64,000 nucleotides of DNA from positions 1 to 64,000 of the forward strand of contig CANPVS010000007.1 of NCBI GenBank assembly GCA_947581795.1. Direction: 5' to 3'. A model generated the notes under the pieces. That model saw only the letters and a program-made list of their open reading frames with translations. It searched no databases and was not told where the DNA came from. This document shows positions 31,287 through 39,850 of the stretch, piece after piece; positions within the stretch are counted from its first letter, which is position 1; each line of letters begins with the position of its first letter. The position numbers were made by a program, and so were the translations under genes. This DNA comes from an uncultured Oscillospiraceae bacterium. Its GTDB lineage: Bacteria; Bacillota; Clostridia; Oscillospirales; Oscillospiraceae.

Positions 31287-32645
31287 ATGAATATTATCGT
31301 TGTGGGCGCGGGAAAGATCGGCTTCACCCTGACCCAATATCTGACCCGGGAGGGCCACGATGTGACGGTCATCGACCGGAAGAGCGAGCGCATCAGTCTG
31401 GTGAACACCACCCTGGACGCCATCACCATCACCGGCAACGTGGACCTGGAGCTGCTGCGCCTGGCGGGAGCGGCCACGGCGGATCTGCTTATCGCCGCCA
31501 CCAACTCCGATGAATCCAATATCCTCTGCTGCATGATGGCCCGGAAGCTGGGCGTAAAGCACACCATCGCCCGGGTCCGCAGCCGGGACCATTACGAGGC
31601 GGTCATCTTCCTGCGGGAGGAGCTGGGCCTGTCCATGACCATCAACCCCGAACAGGCCGCGGCCCAGGAGATCAGCCGGGTGCTGCGCTTCCCCTCGGCG
31701 GCGAAGGTGGAGCCCTTCGCCAAGGGCCAGGCGGAGCTGGTGGAGTTCCGGCTGGCGGAGGACAACCCCCTGTGCGGCATGATGCTGAAGAACTTCCACG
31801 GCCGCTATGACCGCGGCACCCTGATATGCGCCGTGCGCCGGGGCGATGAGGTCCACATCCCCGGCGGCGACTTCGTCCTCCAGGCCGGCGACAGCGTGAA
31901 CGTGGTGGGCGCGCCCCGGGAGATCCACGCCTTCTTCAAGGCCATGGCCATCTTCAAAAAGGGCGCCAAGAGCGTGATGATCGTGGGCGGCGGCCACGCG
32001 GGCATCTACCTGACCCGCCAGCTTCTCAGCATGGGCATCCGGGTGCGCCTCGTAGAGAGCGACCCGGACAAGTGCGACACCATCAAGGACCTGCTGCCCA
32101 AGGCGGACGTGATCTGCGCCGACGGCTCCCGTCCGGAGGTGCTGGAGGACGAGGGCCTGCGGGGCATGGACGCCTTGGTGGCCATCACCGGCTCCGACGA
32201 GATCAATATCATCCTGGGCGCCTATGCCCGCTCTGTGGGGGTGCCCAAGGCCATCGCCAAGGTGAACGAGGACCACCTGAGCTCCCTGGCCGAGTCCTTT
32301 GGCCTGGAGGAGCCGGTCCAGCCCCGGAACATCACCGCCCAGCTGGTGCTCCAGTACGTGCGCAGCATGGACAACGCCAGCGGCGCCAGCGGCGTGGAGA
32401 TGGTCCGGCGCATTTTGGACGGAAAGCTGGAGGTGCTGGAGTTCCGGGCCGGCGAGGCCAGCCCCTGCGTGGGCGTGGCCCTAAAGGACCTGCCCACCCG
32501 GGAGGACGTGCTGGTGGCGGCCATCATCCGCAGCGGCCGGTGCCTCATCCCCGGCGGCAGCGACGCCATCGCTCCCGGGGACAGCGTCCTGGCCGTGACC
32601 ACCCGCCGGGGCATGACCCGGCTGGAAGACATACTGAGAGGGTAA
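31287..32645 (+). CDS. trkA: Trk potassium uptake regulatory subunit TrkA
   Basis: TrkA (452 aa) is the cytoplasmic NAD-binding gating ring of the Trk channel. It has two RCK units in tandem. Unit one is IIVVGAGKIGFTLTQYL with a TrkA-C domain at about 140-220 (AELVEFRLAEDNPL...AGDSVNVVG). Unit two is SVMIVGGGHAGIYLTRQLL with a second TrkA-C at about 370-450. The acidic residue after each beta-2 strand (VIDRKS, VESDPDK) selects NAD(H). It is followed by trkH 4 bp downstream. Confidence 0.95.
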   Translation: MNIIVVGAGKIGFTLTQYLTREGHDVTVIDRKSERISLVNTTLDAITITGNVDLELLRLAGAATADLLIAATNSDESNILCCMMARKLGVKHTIARVRSRDHYEAVIFLREELGLSMTINPEQAAAQEISRVLRFPSAAKVEPFAKGQAELVEFRLAEDNPLCGMMLKNFHGRYDRGTLICAVRRGDEVHIPGGDFVLQAGDSVNVVGAPREIHAFFKAMAIFKKGAKSVMIVGGGHAGIYLTRQLLSMGIRVRLVESDPDKCDTIKDLLPKADVICADGSRPEVLEDEGLRGMDALVAITGSDEINIILGAYARSVGVPKAIAKVNEDHLSSLAESFGLEEPVQPRNITAQLVLQYVRSMDNASGASGVEMVRRILDGKLEVLEFRAGEASPCVGVALKDLPTREDVLVAAIIRSGRCLIPGGSDAIAPGDSVLAVTTRRGMTRLEDILRG

Positions 32646-32649
32646 GGGC

Positions 32650-34095
32650 GTGAATTACCGGATCATATCCAGCATCCTGAGCCGGGTGCTGGCCATTGAG
32701 GCGGGGCTCCTGCTGGCCCCCCTGGCCGTGGCGGCCGTCTACCACGAGAGCCTGACGCCCTTTCTGCTGACCATCCTCATCGCCCTGCTTGGGGCGGGAC
32801 TGCTGTTCCTGCTGGGCCGCCGGCACACGGGCACGCTCCATCCCCGGGAGGGGTTCGTGTCCGTGACGCTGAGCTGGGTGGTCATCTCCCTGGTGGGGGC
32901 GCTCCCCTTCGTCTTCTCCGGGGCCATCCCCAATTACATCAGCGCCCTGTTCGAGATTATCTCCGGCTTCACCACCACCGGCGCCAGCGTGCTGCCCGCG
33001 GTGGAGGTGGTGCCCAAGGGCGTGCTGTTCTGGCGCAGCTTCTCCCACCTGGTGGGCGGCATGGGCGTTCTGGTGTTCATGATGGCCGTCCTGCCCACGG
33101 ACGACGAACACTCCATGCACCTTCTGCGGGCGGAGGTGCCCGGCCCCGTGAAGGGCAAGCTCATGCCCAAGATGCGCTCCACCGCCCGGGCGCTGTACGT
33201 CATCTATCTGGTGATGACCGCCGTGGAGACGGTGCTGCTCATGTGCGGGGGCCTGGGCTGGTTCGACGCGCTGACCACCGCCTTCGGCACCGCCGGTACC
33301 GGCGGCTTCGGTGTGCGCAACGCCAGCATCGGCGCCTACAACAGCGCCTATGTGGATATCGTGGTGGGCGTGTTCATGGTCCTGTTCGGCGTGAACTTCA
33401 ACCTCTACTATCTCATATTGGTGAAGCGGTCCCTGAAGAGCCTGAAAAGCCAGGAACTGAAGCTGTACCTGTTCGTGGTGGCGGCGGCCACCGTCACCAT
33501 CGCCCTGAACATCATGCACCTGTACGACGGCTTCCTCCAGTCCCTGCGCTATTCCTTCTTCCAGGTGTCCAGTATCATCACCACCACCGGCTTCGCCACG
33601 GCGGACTTCGACCTGTGGCCCAGCTATTCCCGGGCGCTGCTGGTGCTTTTGATGCTCCTGGGCGCCTGCGCTGGCAGCACCGGCGGCGGCACGAAGGTGG
33701 CCCGTCTCGTGATCGTGGGCAAGGCGATCCTGGCGGAGATACGAAAGCTCCTCTTCCCCCGGTCCGTGAGCCGGGTGACCCTGGACGGGGAGGCCCTGGA
33801 CAGCGACGCCATCCGCAACACCATGGTCTACTACATCCTCTATACCTTCATAGCGTTGCTGGCGTTCCTGCTTCTGAGCCTGGAGGGCTTCGACCTGGAG
33901 ACCACTTTCACCAGCGTGATAAGCTGCCTGTCCAACATCGGCCCCGGCCTCTCCCTCGTCGGCCCCACGGGGAACTTCGCCATCTGGAGCGGCGGGTCCA
34001 AGCTGGTGCTGAGTCTGTGCATGCTCCTGGGCAGGCTGGAGATCTTTCCGGTGCTGACCCTGTTCGCCTCCGGCGTGTGGCGCAGGAAGTCGTGA
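32650..34095 (+). CDS. trkH: Trk potassium uptake membrane subunit TrkH
   Basis: TrkH (481 aa) is the K+-translocating membrane protein with four membrane-pore-membrane units. Pore-loop signatures are visible: SGFTTTGASVLPAVE, GTAGTGGFGVRNASIGAYN, TTTGFATADFDLWP and SCLSNIGPGLSLVGP, each with the selectivity Gly. GACAGSTGGGTKVARL is also conserved. The start is GTG 32650. Together with trkA it gives a complete Trk/Ktr-type uptake system. Confidence 0.95.
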   Translation: MNYRIISSILSRVLAIEAGLLLAPLAVAAVYHESLTPFLLTILIALLGAGLLFLLGRRHTGTLHPREGFVSVTLSWVVISLVGALPFVFSGAIPNYISALFEIISGFTTTGASVLPAVEVVPKGVLFWRSFSHLVGGMGVLVFMMAVLPTDDEHSMHLLRAEVPGPVKGKLMPKMRSTARALYVIYLVMTAVETVLLMCGGLGWFDALTTAFGTAGTGGFGVRNASIGAYNSAYVDIVVGVFMVLFGVNFNLYYLILVKRSLKSLKSQELKLYLFVVAAATVTIALNIMHLYDGFLQSLRYSFFQVSSIITTTGFATADFDLWPSYSRALLVLLMLLGACAGSTGGGTKVARLVIVGKAILAEIRKLLFPRSVSRVTLDGEALDSDAIRNTMVYYILYTFIALLAFLLLSLEGFDLETTFTSVISCLSNIGPGLSLVGPTGNFAIWSGGSKLVLSLCMLLGRLEIFPVLTLFASGVWRRKS

Positions 34096-34161
34096 GAAAA
34101 CAGCGTATATACTATTTAACTTAAGCTTGTCATACGATGCAGATAAGGGAAAGGAGACACC

Positions 34162-34545
34162 ATGAAATTCTATCCGCTGGATGAGGCCGTCGTCCCCGTG
34201 GACGAGGAAGAGCTGAACAAGGAGTACAAGACCGCCCGGGAGATCGGGAAGGTGAAGATGGGCGAGCTGCGGCTGTTCGTCAAGACCGGCCTGAAGACCT
34301 ACTACATCCCCTACCACGACATCCACCGCATGTTCCGGCGGGTGCTGGCCGTGCCGGCCAAGCTGTGCTGCGGCAAGGGGGACTTCGAGATCGAGCACCT
34401 GGTGGTCTGCGGCGCGGACGACAAGGAGCTGGCCCAGATCCAGCTGCCCGGCAAAAAGGCCGCCCAGATCCTCATGGAGGAGCTGAAGCAGCGGGTCCCG
34501 GAGGCGGAATTCGGCCGTCCGGCCCAGGAAACCGCCCAGGAGTGA
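34162..34545 (+). CDS. Conserved hypothetical protein
   Basis: A 127-aa soluble protein that I do not recognise. It begins MKFYPLDEAVVPVDEEELNK, has alternating hydrophobic strands (GELRLFVKTGLKTYYIPYHD) and a C-terminal helix (AAQILMEELKQRVPEAE). The strand-then-helix plan is compatible with a PH-like small barrel, but this is only an impression. It has AAAGGAGA upstream, stands alone between trkH and a promoter, and is closed by a terminator overlapping its stop. Confidence 0.75.
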   Translation: MKFYPLDEAVVPVDEEELNKEYKTAREIGKVKMGELRLFVKTGLKTYYIPYHDIHRMFRRVLAVPAKLCCGKGDFEIEHLVVCGADDKELAQIQLPGKKAAQILMEELKQRVPEAEFGRPAQETAQE

Positions 34546-34565
34546 CAAATTTCCTGGGTTTTTCG
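34535..34565 (+). terminator. Terminator overlapping the end of the 34162 gene
   Basis: CCCAGGA (34535-34541) pairs with TCCTGGG (34552-34558), with the TGA stop in the loop, followed by a T-run. Confidence 0.75.
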
Positions 34566-34587
34566 AGCGTTTTTCCGGAAAAAAGGC

Positions 34588-34616
34588 TTGCACTTTTCAT
34601 ACTTTGGCGCTAGAAT
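34588..34616 (+). promoter_or_regulatory. Promoter of the 34677-cstA operon
   Basis: TTGCAC (34588-34593) and TAGAAT (34611-34616) have a 17-bp spacer; the first gene starts 61 bp further on. Confidence 0.65.
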
Positions 34617-34676
34617 AACCTTGATTGAATGTGTTCACAATTTGCTCATAATTTTTTCTTTTAAACGGGTGAAGAT

Positions 34677-35177
34677 ATGACAGCTTCAGAAGCCCTGGAG
34701 AAGCTCCTGCGCTCCTATGTCCGATACTACGACGTCATCCGGGAGGATGTGGAGCCCCCCTTCGCGGCGGAGGCCCGCTTCCACTCCCACGGGGAGACGT
34801 ACGTGCTGGTCAAGAGCGCCCGCATCTCCGAGGCGGATTCCCATGAGTATGTCTACTTCGCCGCGGAGGAGAGCGTGGACATGGCGAAGCTCATGGAGCT
34901 GGACGCCGCCGCCTGGGAGCGGGGGCTGAGCTTCGTGAAGCCCCACAGCGCCCACCGCAACTCCGACGTGACCCTCATCGTCCTGGCGGACCACATCGAC
35001 CCCGAAGTCATGTCGGCGGTGAAAAAGCTGAAGCACTACAAGAGCTACAGCTACCGCCTGCAGGGCTGGAGCAATTATCGCGCGGTTGCACTAGAGACTT
35101 CCTCAGGCACCCTGGCCTATAACCGCCTGGGCCGGGAGCTGAAGAAGCTCTTTCGCAATATTTCAAATCAAAGGTAG
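34677..35177 (+). CDS. Hypothetical protein upstream of cstA
   Basis: A 166-aa soluble protein of unknown family. Its sequence alternates strands and helices: FHSHGETYVLVKSARISEAD, YVYFAAEESVDMAKLMELDA, then SDVTLIVLADHIDPEVMSAV and a basic segment KKLKHYKSYSYRLQGWSNYR. No signal peptide or membrane helix. It lies 11 bp before cstA behind a shared promoter, so it may be a regulator or accessory protein of CstA; that link rests on position only. Confidence 0.7.
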   Translation: MTASEALEKLLRSYVRYYDVIREDVEPPFAAEARFHSHGETYVLVKSARISEADSHEYVYFAAEESVDMAKLMELDAAAWERGLSFVKPHSAHRNSDVTLIVLADHIDPEVMSAVKKLKHYKSYSYRLQGWSNYRAVALETSSGTLAYNRLGRELKKLFRNISNQR

Positions 35178-35188
35178 GGAGAGTTATC

Positions 35189-36901
35189 ATGATTGCAGTA
35201 CTTATCATCCTCGCGGCAATCGTTTTGCTCGTCATCGGCTATGTGACCTATGGCTCCTGGCTGGCAAAGCAGTGGGGCATCGACCCCAGCAGAAAGACCC
35301 CTGCGGTGGAGATGGAAGACGGCGTGGACTACGTCGCCGCCAAGCCCGCCGTCCTGATGGGTCACCACTTCTCGTCCATTGCGGGCGCCGGCCCCATCAA
35401 TGGACCGATCCAGGCCTCCGTTTTCGGCTGGCTCCCTGTGTTCCTGTGGTGCGTCATTGGCGGTATCTTCTTCGGCGGCCTGCAGGACTTCGGCTCCCTG
35501 TTCGCCTCCATCCGTAACGAAGGCAAGTCCGTCGGCGAGATCATCAAGACCTCCATGGGCGACCGGGCCAAGAAGCTGTTCATCCTCTTCGCCCTGCTGG
35601 TGCTCATCATGGTCATCGCCTCCTTCGTGAACGTCGTGGCCGGCACCTTCATGTCCGAGGCCACCGGCTTCACCTCCGGCGACGCCGTGACCGGCAACGA
35701 GACCACCGCTATGGTGTCCGTCCTGTTCATCATCCTGGCCATCATCTATGGCCTGCTGACCAACAAGGCCGGCCTGGGCACCGTGCCCGCCACCATCATC
35801 GGCATCATCGGCATCGTGGCCGCCATCTGGGTCGGCCTGAACTTCGGCCTGGCTATGAGCCGCACCACCTGGATCATCCTGATCGGCGCCTACATCGCCG
35901 TGGCCTCCCTGATCCCTGTGTGGATCATGCTGCAGCCCCGTGACTATCTGTCCAGCTTCCTGCTGTACGCCATGATGGGCGTGGCTATCATCGGCATCTT
36001 CTTCTCCGCCTTCACCGGCGACAAGACCGCCACCTTCGAGCTGCCCGCCTTCACCGGCTGGTCCACCAGCCTGGGCGGCATGTTCCCGGCCCTGTTCATC
36101 ACCGTGGCCTGCGGCGCGTGCTCCGGCTTCCACTCCCTGATCTCCACCGGCACCTCCTCCAAGCAGCTGGCCAATGAGAAGGACGCCAAGCCCATCGGCT
36201 ACGGCTCCATGCTCATCGAGTCCGCTCTGGGCGTCGTGTCCCTGATCGCTGTCGGCATGGTGTTCTCCCGTTACACCGCCGGCGAGTTCGGTTCCCCCGC
36301 CGTGGCCTTTGCCACCGGCATCGCCTCCATGTTCAGCCTGGACTCCGCCAGCCACGTCTACAACGTGATCTACACGCTGCTGACCCTGGCCGTGTCCGTG
36401 TTCGCCCTGACTTCCCTTGACACCGGCACTCGTCTGAGCCGGTTCATGTTCACCGAGCTGTTCCTGAAGGACGGCGAGGCCACCTGGAAGGACGCCAAGG
36501 GCGCCCGCAAGTTCCTGGCTCACCCCCTGACCGGCACCGTGTTCATGGTCGTCGTGGGCTGCTACCTGGGCGGCATGAGCCTGAGCGCTATCTGGGGCCT
36601 GTTCGGCGCTGCCAACCAGCTGCTGGCTGGTCTTGCTCTGATGGCCGTGGCCGCTTGGCTGGGCAACATCGGCAAGAACAACAAGATGTTCTTCATCCCC
36701 ATGATCTTCATGCTGGTCGCTACCCTGACCTTCCTGGTCATCAAGATCAAGAGCCTGATCACCATCTGCTTCGCCGGCACCGAGTGGGGCAACTGGTTCC
36801 AGCTGGTCATCGCCGTGGCGATGGTCATCCTGGCCATCTTCCTCATCATCGAGGGCATCGGCACCTTCTCCAAGCAGGCTAAGAAGGCCAAGAAGGCCTA
36901 A
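35189..36901 (+). CDS. cstA: Carbon starvation protein A, peptide/pyruvate transporter family
   Basis: CstA (570 aa) is a membrane transporter with about sixteen helices. It shows the family start YGSWLAKQWGIDPSRKTPA, then DYVAAKPAVLMGHHFSSIAGAGPINGPI written here in two parts as the conserved GHHFSSIAGAGPI block, and GACSGFHSLISTGTSSKQL. Characterised members take up pyruvate or peptides in starving cells. Codon use is strongly biased to a few C-ending codons, which suggests high expression. AGGGAGAG precedes the ATG. Confidence 0.93.
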   Translation: MIAVLIILAAIVLLVIGYVTYGSWLAKQWGIDPSRKTPAVEMEDGVDYVAAKPAVLMGHHFSSIAGAGPINGPIQASVFGWLPVFLWCVIGGIFFGGLQDFGSLFASIRNEGKSVGEIIKTSMGDRAKKLFILFALLVLIMVIASFVNVVAGTFMSEATGFTSGDAVTGNETTAMVSVLFIILAIIYGLLTNKAGLGTVPATIIGIIGIVAAIWVGLNFGLAMSRTTWIILIGAYIAVASLIPVWIMLQPRDYLSSFLLYAMMGVAIIGIFFSAFTGDKTATFELPAFTGWSTSLGGMFPALFITVACGACSGFHSLISTGTSSKQLANEKDAKPIGYGSMLIESALGVVSLIAVGMVFSRYTAGEFGSPAVAFATGIASMFSLDSASHVYNVIYTLLTLAVSVFALTSLDTGTRLSRFMFTELFLKDGEATWKDAKGARKFLAHPLTGTVFMVVVGCYLGGMSLSAIWGLFGAANQLLAGLALMAVAAWLGNIGKNNKMFFIPMIFMLVATLTFLVIKIKSLITICFAGTEWGNWFQLVIAVAMVILAIFLIIEGIGTFSKQAKKAKKA

Positions 36902-36917
36902 AAAACCTCAAACAACA

Positions 36918-36952
36918 AAAAATGGCCGCTGCGCAAGCAGCGGTCATTTTTT
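36918..36952 (+). terminator. Terminator of cstA
   Basis: AAAATGGCCGCTGC pairs with GCAGCGGTCATTTT around GCAA. Confidence 0.9.
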
Positions 36953-36962
36953 CTATATGGAA

Positions 36963-37075
36963 GGCCCCCTCTGACGAGGGGGCTGTCAGCGCTTGCGCTG
37001 ACTGGGGGAGAGAAAAAGTCTGTCTCTCCCTCCGTCGCGGCTTACGCCGCGCCACCTCCCTCGTCAGAGGGAGGC
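36963..37075. repeat. Family 2 repeat overlapping the end of psd
   Basis: CCCCCTCTGACGAGGGGGCT and CTCCCTCGTCAGAGGGAGGC arms, with tips CAGCGCTTGCGCTG and GCGGCTTACGCCGC. The minus-strand AAAGCCTCCCTC end lies inside psd and codes its final residues and stop. Confidence 0.85.
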
Positions 37076-37885
37076 TTTTTCTGCGTTCATTATCGTTCCA
37101 ACCCTTTGCCCCTGTTTCACCGGTGTTTCCGCGCCGGAAACGGGGATGGAGGGCAGCGGCGCGGCGGCGTCTTTTTCCGTCACCAGAATGATCGTGGAGC
37201 CGCCGAAGGCGAAGTTCCCCTTCTCCGCGCCCCGGACCACGGGGTTTTCCAGCGGCCGGTCCTCTATCTTCCCCACCAGCAGGGCCCCCACCTCCATGAC
37301 CGCCATGGTCCCAAAGGAGGCGGTGAGCAGGCGGTACTGCCGGGTGTTCTCGTGGTACACAGGCCGCTGTCCTTTCTCCAGGGGCTGGACGGTGTGGAGC
37401 ACCCCGGGGATGCGCACCAACTCCCCCGTCGTCCCGTCCGCGGTCCAGATGTACCGGTGGTAGTCCTCCGGGGACAGGCGGAAGAGCCATAGAAGCCCGC
37501 CCCGGAACCGCTCCGCCAGGGTCTCATCCCGCAATAACCCCGCCAGGGTGTAGTCCGTGCCCTTCACGGGAAAGCGGCCGGCCCCGTCGATGGGCCAGAC
37601 CGAGAGCCGTCCGTCGCAGGGGCTGATGAACGCTGCCGGGTCCGGGTCCACAGGCCGGGCCTCCGGCGGCAGGGTGCGGGTGAAGAAGTCGTTGAAGGAA
37701 GAAAAACTTCTCCGGGGGCAGTCGCTCATGTCGATGCTGTGGGCCCGGATGAAGGGTCCCACCGCCAGGGCGGACAGGCGGGTGGACAATACCCATCCCC
37801 CCAGCTTGGAGAACCAGGGACGGCACAGGCCCCGGAGCAGAACGCGCCCCGGGGCCGTACCGTACAGAAATTCCGCCGCCCTCAT
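37064..37885 (-). CDS. psd: Phosphatidylserine decarboxylase proenzyme
   Basis: Psd (273 aa) turns phosphatidylserine into phosphatidylethanolamine at the membrane. Self-cleavage occurs at the GGST motif in NFAFGGSTIILV (about residue 235), where Ser becomes the pyruvoyl group. FNDFFTRTLPPEARPVD, ISPCDGRLSVW and SPEDYHRYIWTADG are family motifs with the catalytic Asp and His. It overlaps pssA by 4 bp. The last residues (EKASL) and stop come from a Family 2 repeat, so the tail was remodelled by that element. Confidence 0.94.
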   Translation of the reverse strand: MRAAEFLYGTAPGRVLLRGLCRPWFSKLGGWVLSTRLSALAVGPFIRAHSIDMSDCPRRSFSSFNDFFTRTLPPEARPVDPDPAAFISPCDGRLSVWPIDGAGRFPVKGTDYTLAGLLRDETLAERFRGGLLWLFRLSPEDYHRYIWTADGTTGELVRIPGVLHTVQPLEKGQRPVYHENTRQYRLLTASFGTMAVMEVGALLVGKIEDRPLENPVVRGAEKGNFAFGGSTIILVTEKDAAAPLPSIPVSGAETPVKQGQRVGTIMNAEKASL

Positions 37886-38547
37886 CGGACGGGCACCCGG
37901 CGCAGCACCCACTGCCAGGGGAAGATGCCGCCCCACCGGTGGCAGGCCAGGATGTAAAGAGTGGCGGCGCCCACAGCGGCGATGAGGAGCAGCAGCTCCT
38001 TGGTGGTGGGCTTGCGGAAGGGAAAGCGCAGGATGAAGAGCACCCCCGTGGCCAGCATGACCACCGGCAGTCCCCTGGCGAAGAAGTTGGGGGCCAGAGT
38101 GCCGACGGCGTAGAAAATGGGCAATATCACGGCGATGGACGTGATGGGCATGCCCTGGTAATACTTTTTGCCGTCGGGCCGGGGCGGCGCGTCGGCGGTG
38201 ATGTTGAACCAGGCCAGGCGGATAAGACCGGCCAGACAGTAGAAGCACAGGATAGCGATGGCCCAGATCGAGTGCATCCCCAGGTGCATGCAGATGATGA
38301 CGGGCAGCACCCCGAAGCAGACGATGTCGCACAGGGAGTCGATCTGCACGCCGAAGGCCTTTTCCGCGTCGGTCCGGTCCTTTTTCGTCCGGGCCACCTT
38401 CCCGTCGAAGGCGTCCAGAAGGCCGGACAGGGCCAGGCACGCCAGCGCCCAGCGGACGTGGCCCATGCTGGCCAAAATCATACCCGCCAGGGAGGACACG
38501 AGACTTGCGTAGGTCATCCAGACCGTGTAGTCGTATAGGCCGATCAC
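37882..38547 (-). CDS. pssA: CDP-diacylglycerol-serine O-phosphatidyltransferase
   Basis: PssA (221 aa) makes phosphatidylserine from CDP-diacylglycerol and serine. The CDP-alcohol phosphotransferase signature D-G-x2-A-R-x8-G-x3-D-x3-D is visible as DAFDGKVARTKKDRTDAEKA followed by GVQIDSLCDIV. Several transmembrane helices follow. The start is GTG 38547, inside the stop of the upstream flippase-like gene. With psd downstream it forms a complete PS-to-PE route. Confidence 0.94.
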   Translation of the reverse strand: MIGLYDYTVWMTYASLVSSLAGMILASMGHVRWALACLALSGLLDAFDGKVARTKKDRTDAEKAFGVQIDSLCDIVCFGVLPVIICMHLGMHSIWAIAILCFYCLAGLIRLAWFNITADAPPRPDGKKYYQGMPITSIAVILPIFYAVGTLAPNFFARGLPVVMLATGVLFILRFPFRKPTTKELLLLIAAVGAATLYILACHRWGGIFPWQWVLRRVPVR

Positions 38548-39596
38548 GCGCTCGCCTCCTTTTCCGGGAAAACTCTGTGCCGGCCCAGCACCAGGGCCGC
38601 CAGGGCCGTGAACACCGCCGACAGCAGCAACCGGCAGTAGAAATCCGTGCCCCGGCTCAGGACCATGGCCGGCAAGGTGACGGCGCCGAAGATGGGCTCA
38701 AAGACCGTGAGGAACAGCCCTTCGGTCACGCCCATGCCCCCCGGCAGGGGGAGCATGTCCGCCGCCGCCTGGATGGCCGCCTGGAGGGTGGCGATGGCCA
38801 GCCAGCTGTGGCCCGTGAGGCCGAAGGCCTTGTACACCAGCCAGGGCACCGTGAACAGGGCGTATCGCTGGACAAAGGTGATGGCCTGGACCAGGGCCAT
38901 GAGGCCCATGTGGGTCTTGAAGTAGGCCGCCGTCTCGTGGTAGTCGTCCATGGCGCGCAGGAGCTTCTCCCGCCGGGTCTCCTTGTGGCGCAGGATGTGC
39001 ATCCGCTCCAGCAGGCCCAGGACCTTATCCGCCAGCCGCCGGGCCATGTGGGGGTGGAACACCAGTAAAAGCAGCAGGGCCGTGAAGCCCGTGGTGATGG
39101 CGAGGCCGCCCCAGAAGAGGAAGGTCATGTGCCCGAAGCGGGACACGAGAACGTCGTATTGGAAGAGGACCAGGGCGAAGCCGGTGGCGATGAGGACCAG
39201 CTTGTAGGTGATGGTCACCGCCATGAGGGTCACCGTGGCGATGGGAACGGGGATCTTCTCCCGGCGGAGGAAGTAGACCTGCATGGGCTGGCCGCCCCCG
39301 GCGGAGGGGGTCACCGCCGAGAAAAAGAACCCCGCCGAGGACACCAGAAAGCAGCGGAAGAGGCCCAGATGAAGGCCTCCGGAACCCAGGAGCAGCTTCA
39401 AAATGACCGCCTCGCCGCCGATGAACACCAGCACGCAGCCCAACGCCGGCGCCAGCCAGCGGACGTCGCAGGACTGGATGGCCTCGGCCACGGCGTTCAT
39501 GTCCTCGCCCCGGAACACCGCGTATATGGTCAGCGCCAGGATGGCCGCGAACAGAAGGCCATTCCCGAGGATCTTTTTCGATTTGTCTTTTGCCAT
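38544..39596 (-). CDS. Flippase-like membrane protein (LPG synthase TM/UPF0104 family)
   Basis: This is a 350-aa protein with about eight membrane helices of the lysylphosphatidylglycerol synthase transmembrane family. Family features are SSAGFFFSAVTPSAGGGQPM, ITYKLVLIATG, and PLPGGMGVTEGLFLTVF near the C-terminus. There is no soluble aminoacyltransferase domain, so it resembles the flippase half of MprF or AglD-type proteins. It heads an operon with pssA and psd, which points to a role in phospholipid placement; this is an inference. Confidence 0.85.
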   Translation of the reverse strand: MAKDKSKKILGNGLLFAAILALTIYAVFRGEDMNAVAEAIQSCDVRWLAPALGCVLVFIGGEAVILKLLLGSGGLHLGLFRCFLVSSAGFFFSAVTPSAGGGQPMQVYFLRREKIPVPIATVTLMAVTITYKLVLIATGFALVLFQYDVLVSRFGHMTFLFWGGLAITTGFTALLLLLVFHPHMARRLADKVLGLLERMHILRHKETRREKLLRAMDDYHETAAYFKTHMGLMALVQAITFVQRYALFTVPWLVYKAFGLTGHSWLAIATLQAAIQAAADMLPLPGGMGVTEGLFLTVFEPIFGAVTLPAMVLSRGTDFYCRLLLSAVFTALAALVLGRHRVFPEKEASA

Positions 39597-39622
39597 CGGG
39601 CCGGGCCCTCCTTCCTTGTTGG

Positions 39623-39850
39623 AGGCCCCCTCTGACGAGGGGGCTGTCAGCGCTTGCGCTGACTGGGGGAGAGAAAAAGTCTGTCTCTCCCTCTGTCTTC
39701 GTCGGAGCACGCGCTGCCAGGTCTCGCTTTGCCGCAAGCGGCAAAGCTCGAGTGGCCCGCGGCTCCTCCTCTTCCCCGCGCGACCCGCTGCGCTGGGCTC
39801 GCGTGGGGACCCCAAATTCCGCCGCGCCACCTCCCTCGTCAGAGGGAGGC
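39623..39850. repeat. Family 2 repeat carrying a nested Family 1 copy
   Basis: The left arm has tip CAGCGCTTGCGCTG, exactly as at 36963. The right arm tip is filled by Family 1 copy G (39700-39808). The right end codes the C-terminal KASL and stop of the PAP2 gene. Confidence 0.8.
39700..39808 (-). repeat. Family 1 structured repeat, copy G (nested, minus strand)
   Basis: On the minus strand it begins CCCCACGCGAGCCCAGCGCA and ends TCCGACG. It is nearly identical to copies E and F. Confidence 0.7.
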
